From: a virus
Virus record (IMG/VR): IMGVR_UViG_3300008050_000375
Location: 1 to 21,675 of that record
Strand: one strand, 5' to 3'
DNA length: 21,675 nucleotides
The notes beneath the pieces were generated by a model. That model saw only the letters and a list, made by a program, of their open reading frames with translations, did no database searches and was not told where the DNA came from. Shown here piece after piece: positions 1-5,811 of the stretch (position 1 is its first letter; each line of letters begins with the position of its first letter). The translations under genes were made by a program, and so were the position numbers.

Positions 1-491
1 ACCCTCAAAACGAAGGTAAGGTCTTTCTTTACAAATATGGTAAGAAGATTTTTGATAAAGTGAATGAATCAATGAACCCTGAATTTGCAGATGAAGAAGC
101 AATCAACCCATTCGATTTCTGGAAGGGTGCAAACTTCAAGTTGAAAGTTCGTAAGGTTGCAGGTTTTATTAATTATGATAAGAGTGAATTTGAATCTGCC
201 TCGGCATTGTTTGATGGTGATGATGCCAAATTGGAAGAACTTTGGAAAACCCAATATGCACTTACTGAGTTTACTGACTCTAAGAATTTCAAATCATATG
301 ATGAATTGAAAATAAAACGAGATGCAGTTCTTGGTGCGGATATTCGTCAAACAACACAAGACACATCAACTACTGCTGAGACTGTTAGTGAATCAGAAGA
401 TGGTGGAGTTGCAGGAGCAGAAAAAGCATTTGGAGAAGGAACTGAAGAAACGGATGCCCTTTCTTACTTTGAAAAGTTGGCAAATGAATAG
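1..491 (+). CDS. gp32: ssDNA-binding protein gp32, C-terminal part (5' end outside window)
   Basis: The frame is open from base 3, so the ATG at 60 is internal and the gene is truncated by the window edge. About 162 residues are visible, compared with roughly 300 for T4 gp32. The visible part opens with the pattern NEGKVFLYKYGKKIFDKV, then NPFDFWKGANFKLKVRKV and GFINYDKS. This matches the second half of the OB-fold core of T4 gp32 (EGKV..VKFGKKI.DKI, then GANF.LKV.QV.GF.NYD). It ends with an acidic tail (SESEDGG, EGTEETDALSYFEKL). In T4 such a tail contacts replication and recombination partners. gp32 coats single-stranded DNA during replication, recombination and repair. The zinc-binding segment known in T4 lies upstream of the window and cannot be checked. 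It is the only non-structural gene here, and a terminator follows directly. Confidence 0.9.
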   Translation, partial: PQNEGKVFLYKYGKKIFDKVNESMNPEFADEEAINPFDFWKGANFKLKVRKVAGFINYDKSEFESASALFDGDDAKLEELWKTQYALTEFTDSKNFKSYDELKIKRDAVLGADIRQTTQDTSTTAETVSESEDGGVAGAEKAFGEGTEETDALSYFEKLANE

Positions 492-510
492 TTCGTTCTA
501 ATTTTCACTT

Positions 511-540
511 AAAAAGGAGTCTTACGACTCCTTTTTTTTT
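511..540. terminator. Bidirectional intrinsic terminator between gp32 and the minus-strand operon
   Basis: A perfect 11-bp inverted repeat, AAAAAGGAGTC (511-521) and GACTCCTTTTT (526-536), has a 4-base loop TTAC and a run of nine T (532-540) on the plus strand. Read on the minus strand the same hairpin ends in five T, so it can also stop the converging operon, whose last stop codon is at 542-544. The plus-strand terminator looks stronger. It sits 20 bases after the gp32 stop. Confidence 0.9.
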
Positions 541-541
541 A

Positions 542-1798
542 TTAACCAAATCCTCTACGCCATATTGGATATTGAGTTTGTAATCCCATAGACTCACTGG
601 CTTTAGTGCCTCCACCAAAACTTTGAGAAGGTCCGTTGCCTGAATTATTATTATTATTAGTCGTATTATTGATAATGGTTGGCGCCGAAGTAGAGTCAAC
701 GGCAGGCTTTGCCGTTTCAGATTCTTGTTGTTTTAATGTTTTATTTTCCAACATTGACTTGTTTGCAACTGTTGATAATGTTTGGTTTTGATTTTTAATT
801 ATTTGTGCTGAGTTTTGACCGTACTGGTTAACAGTTTGTCTAATAACTGGTCGAAGATTATTATTACCATCTTTCATAGTATCTTTAATCTTCGTTTCTT
901 TTATCTTCGACACTGGTGTCACTATTTCGTCTTCACCTTTGTCGGCCAGTAAAGCCAATTTCCCACCAAATGTTCTTTCAACTGGTGAACCGGCCGGTGT
1001 ACCTTCACCATATGCAGGTATAGTTTTAGGAACTTGTGATTTACCAGATAATATTTTATTTACTGTTGACTTATCTATAGTAAAATATTTCTTATTTATT
1101 CTATTGGTATTAGTATCTGTGTTTCTTTCTAGTATATTTGATAATGCTTTATTTGATATATTCGTTTTGTTTATTGTAAAAGATAACGGGTTTTTATTAT
1201 TGTTGGTGTTATTTGTTATTGTTGGTAATTTAATATTCTTATTATTTCTTACATTGTTGTTTTTGGTTTCGTTTCTGTGATGATTATGAAATAACATTTT
1301 TTTAATGTTGTTCTGTACATTTTTTATATTTTTGGTTTCTTTGTGTGAAGCCTTTTCTTCTATTGATACTGGATTTATCACAGAAGGAATTTTAATTTCC
1401 TTTGGAATATTAATTATTCTTTTGTTGTTTTTAGTGTCTGTGTTGTAATGCTTCTCTATTCTTTTGTTGTTTTTAGTGTCTGTGTTGTAATGCTTCTCTA
1501 TTGTGTTGTTGTTTTTGGTGTCTGTATAGTGCTTCTCTATTGTCTTTGTATTGAGATAATCTTTTGGTTTATTGATAATAAAGTCTATTCTTTTATTTAA
1601 TTTTAATATTGATTCATTAAGTTCTGTTGGAATGTAATTTTGTTCTTTTTTTGGTTGTTCCTTTTTTTTCTTTTCAATGGGGTTGAGTATTTTGGGTATT
1701 GGATTTTTATCTTTTGGAACTATATTGACAGCATCTCCATTCTTTCTTTTATTAAAGTGGGAAATAATATTTTGTTTAATTTTCTTTTTATTCTTCAT
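542..1798 (-). CDS. Asn/Lys-rich low-complexity protein of unknown function (418 aa)
   Basis: I do not recognise this gene. It starts 5 bases after the 68-residue frame ends and is the last gene of the minus-strand operon. The N-terminal ~60 residues are very Lys-rich. About residues 85-130 hold a tandem repeat IEKHYNTDTKNNKR (two exact 14-residue copies plus one degenerate). The middle is Asn-rich. A more ordinary stretch near residues 255-300 contains GEGTPAGSPVERTFGGKLAL. The C-terminal third is Gln/Asn/Ser-rich (TIINNTTNNNNNSG) and ends PIWRRGFG. No signal peptide or membrane segment is visible. The gene lies just after a tail-assembly-chaperone-like pair, the slot where many long-tailed phages place the tape measure. 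However, the composition does not look like a long helical tape measure and the length is short. A structural or hub-associated role is only inferred. No strong ribosome binding site is visible, so translation may be coupled. Confidence 0.75.
   Translation of the reverse strand: MKNKKKIKQNIISHFNKRKNGDAVNIVPKDKNPIPKILNPIEKKKKEQPKKEQNYIPTELNESILKLNKRIDFIINKPKDYLNTKTIEKHYTDTKNNNTIEKHYNTDTKNNKRIEKHYNTDTKNNKRIINIPKEIKIPSVINPVSIEEKASHKETKNIKNVQNNIKKMLFHNHHRNETKNNNVRNNKNIKLPTITNNTNNNKNPLSFTINKTNISNKALSNILERNTDTNTNRINKKYFTIDKSTVNKILSGKSQVPKTIPAYGEGTPAGSPVERTFGGKLALLADKGEDEIVTPVSKIKETKIKDTMKDGNNNLRPVIRQTVNQYGQNSAQIIKNQNQTLSTVANKSMLENKTLKQQESETAKPAVDSTSAPTIINNTTNNNNNSGNGPSQSFGGGTKASESMGLQTQYPIWRRGFG
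1415..1537 (-). repeat. Tandem 42-bp repeat (3 copies) inside the 418-aa gene
   Basis: Two identical 42-bp units (1415-1456 and 1457-1498) are followed by a degenerate 39-bp third unit (1499-1537). Each is a whole number of codons, so the repeat adds 14-, 14- and 13-residue blocks of the type IEKHYNTDTKNNKR. Exact identity of the first two copies suggests recent slippage or unequal recombination. Confidence 0.9.
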
Positions 1799-1803
1799 TT
1801 AAT

Positions 1804-2010
1804 TTACCCAACCAAATTTGTTCTTGAACCAGCCCTTTCTGATTCTATCTGTGCTAATTTTATTCTCTCATTCTCTACTTCTATATATTCAATTAATTGA
1901 GCCAAATACACATCTCTTTCCCACGGAATAAGATTTTCTAATTCATTTAGACTATATTTGTGGTGTTGTACCATCTGGAATATGGTTTGGAAGTAATCTT
2001 TAAGACTCAT
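1804..2010 (-). CDS. Small helical protein downstream of gp26; probable frameshift extension (chaperone 'T-like' part)
   Basis: This 68-residue frame holds the motif SLNELENLIPWERDVYLAQL followed by a charged helix (IEYIEVENERIKLAQIESER). Short proteins or domains of this kind follow gp26 in marine T4-like phages. The ATG at 2008-2010 lies 11 bases after the gp26 stop and has only a weak upstream purine run (AGGG). The frame is -1 relative to gp26 and open back to the slippery heptamer at 2028-2034. A -1 shift there would add RLGLSH and then read straight through this frame, giving a fusion of 312 residues (complement 1804..2741). Position and layout match the C-terminal extension of tail-assembly chaperones such as lambda GT. 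Whether it is also made separately from its own ATG is open. It could correspond to the small hub-assembly factor sometimes labelled gp51. Confidence 0.75.
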   Translation of the reverse strand: MSLKDYFQTIFQMVQHHKYSLNELENLIPWERDVYLAQLIEYIEVENERIKLAQIESERAGSRTNLVG

Positions 2011-2021
2011 GTGGCTGAGCC

Positions 2022-2741
2022 CTAGCCGAAAAAATCCGAAAGTCCTGACAACACCACCTCTCTTTCAACATTATCTGATGTGGTATATAAAACCTTATGT
2101 TCTACTCTAGGGGATGTTAAAAAGAAATCTAATATTTTTTCAAACTGTTTCTTGGTCATATTATCAACAAATTCTAACATTTCTTCTTTAGGTATAGTAG
2201 ATGAATTAATTAATTCAGACTTTGTTTGTATGGAAACTATACAATCGGAAATTAAATCATAGAAAGTAGAAGGGTCTTCATAATCAATAACACCATCTCT
2301 TTTATCTAAATCATCTAATGTGGGATATCTCATTTTTAGTATGATTTCTCTGCTTATTTTTATTTCTTTTGTGTGTCCTTCTGTCTTTGTTACTTTTATG
2401 TCTGGTATTAATACCTTTACTGGTATATTTTCTTTTGTAAATGGACACACAACCACGGGTTCGATACCTTCCCCCACAGACTTTTCTCTTATTTGTAGAA
2501 ATATATATTCTATATCAAATAGTGGTAATGAGCCTACATCTTCTATATCATCGACACACGATTCTATTATATTCTTTATTGCTCTAATCATGGAAGAAGC
2601 TTCTTCTGACTGTTGAGCAAGAAGAAGTATCTTTTCTTCTTTTACCAAAAAAGGTCTAAATGATTTTTTATCACCAGAAGATGGAAGAACTACTTCATAT
2701 TTTGGAATATCTGACACTAATAAATTTGACAATCTGTTCAT
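2022..2741 (-). CDS. gp26: Baseplate hub assembly protein gp26-like (putative tail assembly chaperone)
   Basis: The 239-residue protein has the pattern typical of gp26 in marine T4-like phages: an N-terminal LPSSGDKKSFRPFLVKEEKIL, a helical stretch with IIESCVDDIEDVGSLPLFD, and then IEYIFLQIREKSVGEGI. The next part, VVCPFTKENIPVKVLIPDI, is a beta-rich segment. The C-terminal half is helical (YPTLDDLDK, EEMLEFVDNMTKKQFEKIL). T4 gp26 is about 208 residues and is needed to assemble the central hub. It is not certain that it stays in the virion. The start is supported by a GAGGT ribosome binding site 7 bases upstream and a TATAAATA promoter just beyond it. The gene ends GAT TTT TTC GGC TAG, carrying the heptamer T TTT TTC in frame. 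A fraction of ribosomes is therefore likely to enter the 68-residue frame. Confidence 0.8.
   Translation of the reverse strand: MNRLSNLLVSDIPKYEVVLPSSGDKKSFRPFLVKEEKILLLAQQSEEASSMIRAIKNIIESCVDDIEDVGSLPLFDIEYIFLQIREKSVGEGIEPVVVCPFTKENIPVKVLIPDIKVTKTEGHTKEIKISREIILKMRYPTLDDLDKRDGVIDYEDPSTFYDLISDCIVSIQTKSELINSSTIPKEEMLEFVDNMTKKQFEKILDFFLTSPRVEHKVLYTTSDNVEREVVLSGLSDFFG
2028..2034 (-). other. Putative programmed -1 ribosomal frameshift site T TTT TTC at the end of gp26
   Basis: Read on the minus strand, the last gp26 codons are GAT TTT TTC GGC TAG. The heptamer T TTT TTC fits X XXY YYZ in the zero frame, so both P- and A-site Phe tRNAs can re-pair with TTT TTT after slipping back one base. The -1 frame then reads CGG CTA GGG CTC AGC CAC ATG, entering the 68-residue frame without a stop. 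Six bases past the heptamer a weak stem, GGCTC (2021-2017) with GAGTC (2008-2004, one G-U pair), could act as a stimulator. A GGCT/AGCC helix also lies beside it. The structure is weak, but the frame and heptamer are clear. Confidence 0.7.
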
Positions 2742-2762
2742 ATTATTTACCTCACTTTATTA

Positions 2763-2770
2763 TATTTATA
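2763..2770 (-). promoter_or_regulatory. T4-type late promoter core TATAAATA upstream of gp26
   Basis: An exact TATAAATA on the minus strand lies directly after the TGA of the upstream gp54-like gene and 21 bases before the gp26 ATG. A GAGGT ribosome binding site lies between. Its intergenic position favours a real late promoter driving gp26, the 68-residue frame and the 418-residue gene. Confidence 0.7.
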
Positions 2771-3370
2771 TCACTTAATATTATACTTCACCGCTCGAGG
2801 GGAGCCCGATGGGGAGTCGCCAGAGTGGAATGCATAATGTCTATATTTAAATGCAACCTGTAATCTTGTATAATCATTAAACATATTTGCACCTAGAGAT
2901 GAAGGAAATATGGTTGATGGATAAACTTCCTGGAATTCATATGTAGATGTTACTTTATCTGATTCGTCTAATGTTTTTATTGACATGTGTGCTATACCAA
3001 CAAAAGTTGAATAATTATGCTGTTCTGGGTACAAGCCCCACTTCATCAGATGGTCAGGAACTATTGAGCTCATCCATCCTTCAAAAAATGCTCTTTCTCT
3101 TTGGTCTGATGATACAGGAAAAACGGCAACTACTTCTCCAGTATATGAATTACCAATAGGAACGGTTCTTTTGGGACCAAACCATTGTTCATCTGTGGTT
3201 ATAAAACCTCTAGTCGGTAGGTTTAAAGATTCTGCTGGAAATATAGGGTTTGAGTATTTATTACCACCGTTTGGAATATTTGCAAATTCTATACGATATC
3301 TAGAAGGTTTTGCCAGTCCATTTCTCAGAAATGTGTTTTTGAAATAGTCTATTGATGATGTTGATGCCAT
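2771..3370 (-). CDS. gp54: Baseplate tail-tube initiator gp54-like (gp19/gp54 tube fold)
   Basis: The 199-residue protein begins with DYFKNTFLRNGLAKPSRYRI and continues EFANIPNGG. The opening 'NG.AKPSRY.VEF..P' is shared by T4-type tail-tube proteins (gp19) and the tube initiator gp54. Further features are an aromatic segment TTDEQWFGPKRTVP, a mid-region VVAVFPVSSDQRERAFFEGW typical of the tube fold (small residue changes leading to a helix 'R.FFE.W'), and a C-terminal beta-rich region (VTSTYEFQEVYPS, LQVAFKYRHY). gp54 forms the hexameric ring on the hub that starts tube polymerisation. T4 gp54 is about 320 residues, so this is closer to a bare tube domain. A tail-tube (gp19) paralogue is the main alternative. 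The baseplate neighbours favour gp54. AGAGGA lies 10 bases before the ATG and TATAAATA lies further upstream. Confidence 0.7.
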   Translation of the reverse strand: MASTSSIDYFKNTFLRNGLAKPSRYRIEFANIPNGGNKYSNPIFPAESLNLPTRGFITTDEQWFGPKRTVPIGNSYTGEVVAVFPVSSDQRERAFFEGWMSSIVPDHLMKWGLYPEQHNYSTFVGIAHMSIKTLDESDKVTSTYEFQEVYPSTIFPSSLGANMFNDYTRLQVAFKYRHYAFHSGDSPSGSPRAVKYNIK

Positions 3371-3389
3371 TTTTATAGTTTCCTCTTAT

Positions 3390-3397
3390 TATTTATA
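3390..3397 (-). promoter_or_regulatory. T4-type late promoter core TATAAATA upstream of the gp54-like gene
   Basis: An exact TATAAATA on the minus strand lies in the 33-base gap between gp4 and the gp54-like gene, 19 bases before the ATG at 3370. A ribosome binding site AGAGGA (complement 3381-3386) lies between them. Confidence 0.7.
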
Positions 3398-3403
3398 ATA
3401 AAA

Positions 3404-3835
3404 TTACGGCAATATCGTATCTTCTGTAAGAATAATAAAAGTCCATCCTTTTTGTTTACAATATTTATTAGCGGATTTCCATTTCGCTTCATTTACACTA
3501 TATGTCAAACATTCTTTGATATATGACCTAGTTTGTTTCTTTTTCTTTGGTGGTATCGTTTGTTTCTTTGGTTTTACCTCTATGATGTAGGTTTTGACCT
3601 CACCATTATTGGTTTTTATTTCTGCTATAAAATCGGGAAAATACCTATGATTCTTTTTGTCTACAGGAGAATAGTATGGAATTATTACTTCTTCACTGCC
3701 CCATCTTATGACATTCTTATTATAGTCTAGGTATTTGCATACTCTCCTCTCCCATAAAGAACGACATATGATATTCGTTGGATTTCCTATATACTTTGAT
3801 GGATTAATTGTCTTATATTTTGTTTTATATGCCAT
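3404..3835 (-). CDS. gp4: Head completion protein gp4 (PD-(D/E)XK nuclease-like)
   Basis: The 143-residue protein has the family opening MAYKTKYKTINPSKYIGNP followed by TNIICRSLWERRVCKYLD. It continues SEEVIIPYYSPVDKKNHRYF (residues 48-66), then PDF and, after a short loop, IIEVKPKK. This agrees with T4 gp4 (also called gp50), which acts after DNA packaging to ready filled heads for tail joining. The residues PD (67-68) and E86-x-K88 form a PD-(D/E)XK nuclease signature, with E29 or E49 as possible further metal ligands, in line with a TnsA-like fold. Length matches T4 gp4. It is the first gene of the minus-strand operon, divergent from gp48. No good Shine-Dalgarno sequence is visible in front of its ATG. 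Confidence 0.88.
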   Translation of the reverse strand: MAYKTKYKTINPSKYIGNPTNIICRSLWERRVCKYLDYNKNVIRWGSEEVIIPYYSPVDKKNHRYFPDFIAEIKTNNGEVKTYIIEVKPKKQTIPPKKKKQTRSYIKECLTYSVNEAKWKSANKYCKQKGWTFIILTEDTILP

Positions 3836-3888
3836 AAATTATACCGTTTCTTTAGATATATATTATACAAGAAGGAGTATTCAAAAAT
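3836..3888. promoter_or_regulatory. Divergent AT-rich promoter region between gp4 and gp48
   Basis: These 53 bases separate the two diverging operons and must serve both. No exact TATAAATA is present. AT-rich near-matches are TATATATTATAC on the plus strand and TATAATATATAT on the minus strand (about 3855-3868). AAGGAG at 3872-3877 is the gp48 ribosome binding site. A promoter is inferred from the gene layout only. Confidence 0.35.
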
Positions 3889-4764
3889 ATGCCAAATCCA
3901 TTAATAATAGGCCTTGGGATTGGCCTCGCAGCTAAATTTGTCAAAGACTCGCTTACACCAGACTCCACATCAGAGGTTATCTCGCGATTTAGCGCCGGCA
4001 AGTTGAAATTCCCTTCTGATGGGTTTGGTGGAGTAACGGACCGTGGAATGCAAATTCCAGTTTCTCTTAATTTCAAAGCAGACACCTATAAGAATAAACA
4101 AATGTTCAGAGATAATGCAATTAAAGGGACTCTTGCTGATATAACCCTACCTTTATCAATTAATCTTGTTGATGATACACAAATAAGTTATAATAGAGGC
4201 CAATCAGAAACCACTGGTGGTGTTTGGGATATGACTCCGGGTGGATGGGCAGAAACTTTCAGGAGTTGGTTTGGGGCGAAAACACTTTTATCTGATTTTA
4301 TTGGAACTTCTGCTATGTACGGGCAAAGACCTATGGACGAAAGTGATAATATATTTAAAGGAGCAGAGATGCGGAAGCATGCATATACATGGATTCTTAT
4401 TCCAAAAAATATAACGGAAGCACAAGATGTTGATAAAATTGTTAAGACATTTCAGAGAATGGCATATCCTATGTCTTCTAATGATGAAGTTTATTCTAGA
4501 GTAATTCATCCTCCTATTTGGCAAATTAGTACTTTTGACTATGTTAACAAATTGAACGATGTTTGGGTTATCGACCCATTACCTTCTTTTCTGTCACAGG
4601 TAAATATAAAAACTGCACAGGGTACATTACACCAAACAAGAGGTGGATATCCTGCGGCTACTGCACTATCTTTGACCTTCGTTGAAGTAGAACCTGCGAT
4701 CAATACTGGACCAGAAGGTGGATTACAATCCAGAAGTCAACTTCGTGGTGGTAAGGATGAATGA
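3889..4764 (+). CDS. gp48: Tail tube cap / baseplate protein gp48-like
   Basis: The 291-residue protein has a short hydrophobic N-terminus (PLIIGLGIGLAAKFV) and then a family-like arrangement: LPLSINLVDDTQISYN (about residue 88), a variable Trp/Gly-rich middle (GVWDMTPGGWAETF), and a helix with TEAQDVDKIVKTFQRMAYP. After that come VIHPPIWQI, NDVWVIDPLPSFLSQVN and YPAATALSLTFVEVEPAI. The last block, alternating hydrophobic with 'L.L.F.E.E', is the conserved end of gp48-type proteins and of tube proteins of this fold. T4 gp48 (about 364 residues) sits on gp54 at the top of the baseplate and starts the tail tube. AAGGAG at 3872-3877 supports the start. It heads the long plus-strand baseplate operon. 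gp54, its usual neighbour in T4, is here on the opposite strand. Confidence 0.75.
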   Translation: MPNPLIIGLGIGLAAKFVKDSLTPDSTSEVISRFSAGKLKFPSDGFGGVTDRGMQIPVSLNFKADTYKNKQMFRDNAIKGTLADITLPLSINLVDDTQISYNRGQSETTGGVWDMTPGGWAETFRSWFGAKTLLSDFIGTSAMYGQRPMDESDNIFKGAEMRKHAYTWILIPKNITEAQDVDKIVKTFQRMAYPMSSNDEVYSRVIHPPIWQISTFDYVNKLNDVWVIDPLPSFLSQVNIKTAQGTLHQTRGGYPAATALSLTFVEVEPAINTGPEGGLQSRSQLRGGKDE

Positions 4765-4785
4765 TCAAGATGGAGATTAATAATA

Positions 4786-5790
4786 ATGTATTTTGAAAAA
4801 ATGGAAAATATTAATTATAGTTTTCCTGGCATACCCGATTTAGAAATGATGGATATTTTTCGTAGAGTAAAATTTACAGATAAGACACTTGAGGAAACCC
4901 AAAACTTTGTAGAAGTATTAGTACCAGAAGGTTCTAGACCCGATGATGTTGCAAGAACGTATTATGGAAGTTCAAGATATTGGTGGTTAGTATTATTTTC
5001 AAATAATATTATTGATGTAAATTCAGAATGGCCCAAATCTCAATCTCAAATAAAATCATTATTTAATAATTTTATAAATGGAGATAGTTATTTTGTATTA
5101 GAGGACTTGAATATTTCTGAGGGTGATATAGTTGTTAAGAGAGATGTAGATGCAACTGGTGGAATTGACATAAACCATTTTGGAGTAGTGGATTCTTATG
5201 ATAGGCTTTTTCACAGAATAAATGTAAAAAGAAAAGGTGGTACTATTGATGAAGGTGCTGAAATTTGTGCATTTGGTTTGGATGACCAGGGGCAGCCGAC
5301 TAATCAAATAACATCTGGTTTTGGGCAAACTGGTTGCTTCAGACAAAATGTGGGTGCTACATCATGTACTGCATTTACTGCACCCGATTCGGATGCTGCA
5401 CCACTGTGTGCAACTGCTGGTGCAACATTTGCAAAGATACAAAAGAAAACTTCTATTAAAGAAGGCGTTTCTAGATTTTCATATCAGAGTGGTGATAGAA
5501 TAAATGAACTGAATCCTTATACTACTGACGGACTAACTCACGACTATTTTCAGTTTCGTAATATGTGTGGATTAACTGGAACTTTGTTATATAAATATAT
5601 GACAGGTAAAGATTTACCAGAGGAAGTTTCTATAATTACTGTTGAAGAAGAAATGGTATATGACAATGATAGAAATAAATTTATTAAATTACTAAATGCA
5701 AATTTAGCAGCTTTGGTTGCTACTGAAATAGAATCTTTATTAGGTGGTAATGTTCCAAGAGGAACTACCAAAATTGTAACATACACATGA
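4786..5790 (+). CDS. gp53: Baseplate wedge protein gp53
   Basis: The N-terminal half carries the gp53/LysM-like signature: TQNFVEVLVPEGSRPDDVAR, TYYGSSRYWWLVLFSNNIID (about residues 65-85) and EWPKS. This matches T4-like gp53, which locks adjacent wedges and is needed for baseplate assembly around the hub. The C-terminus (LPEEVSIITVEEEMVYDNDR, then NKFIKLLNANLAAL) is the usual charged end of the family. At 334 residues it is longer than T4 gp53 (196). The extra length lies mostly in residues ~160-230, which include several cysteines (GFGQTGCFRQNVGATSCTAF) and look like an inserted loop. GGAG lies 10 bases before the ATG. Confidence 0.85.
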   Translation: MYFEKMENINYSFPGIPDLEMMDIFRRVKFTDKTLEETQNFVEVLVPEGSRPDDVARTYYGSSRYWWLVLFSNNIIDVNSEWPKSQSQIKSLFNNFINGDSYFVLEDLNISEGDIVVKRDVDATGGIDINHFGVVDSYDRLFHRINVKRKGGTIDEGAEICAFGLDDQGQPTNQITSGFGQTGCFRQNVGATSCTAFTAPDSDAAPLCATAGATFAKIQKKTSIKEGVSRFSYQSGDRINELNPYTTDGLTHDYFQFRNMCGLTGTLLYKYMTGKDLPEEVSIITVEEEMVYDNDRNKFIKLLNANLAALVATEIESLLGGNVPRGTTKIVTYT

Positions 5791-5811
5791 AAATGATATC
5801 AAGGGTGAATA

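Noticed and set aside
1415-1537. Possible CRISPR array (repeated 42-bp units)
   Set aside because: The units are directly adjacent without spacers and keep the reading frame of the 418-aa gene.
1640-1900. Plus-strand open frame opposite the 418-aa gene and its upstream neighbour
   Set aside because: It crosses two well-packed minus-strand genes, is hydrophobic only because it reads the complement of Lys/Asn-rich codons, and has no ribosome binding site.
5590-5597. TATAAATA inside the gp53 gene
   Set aside because: It lies within coding sequence with no start codon nearby. In AT-rich DNA it is likely chance.
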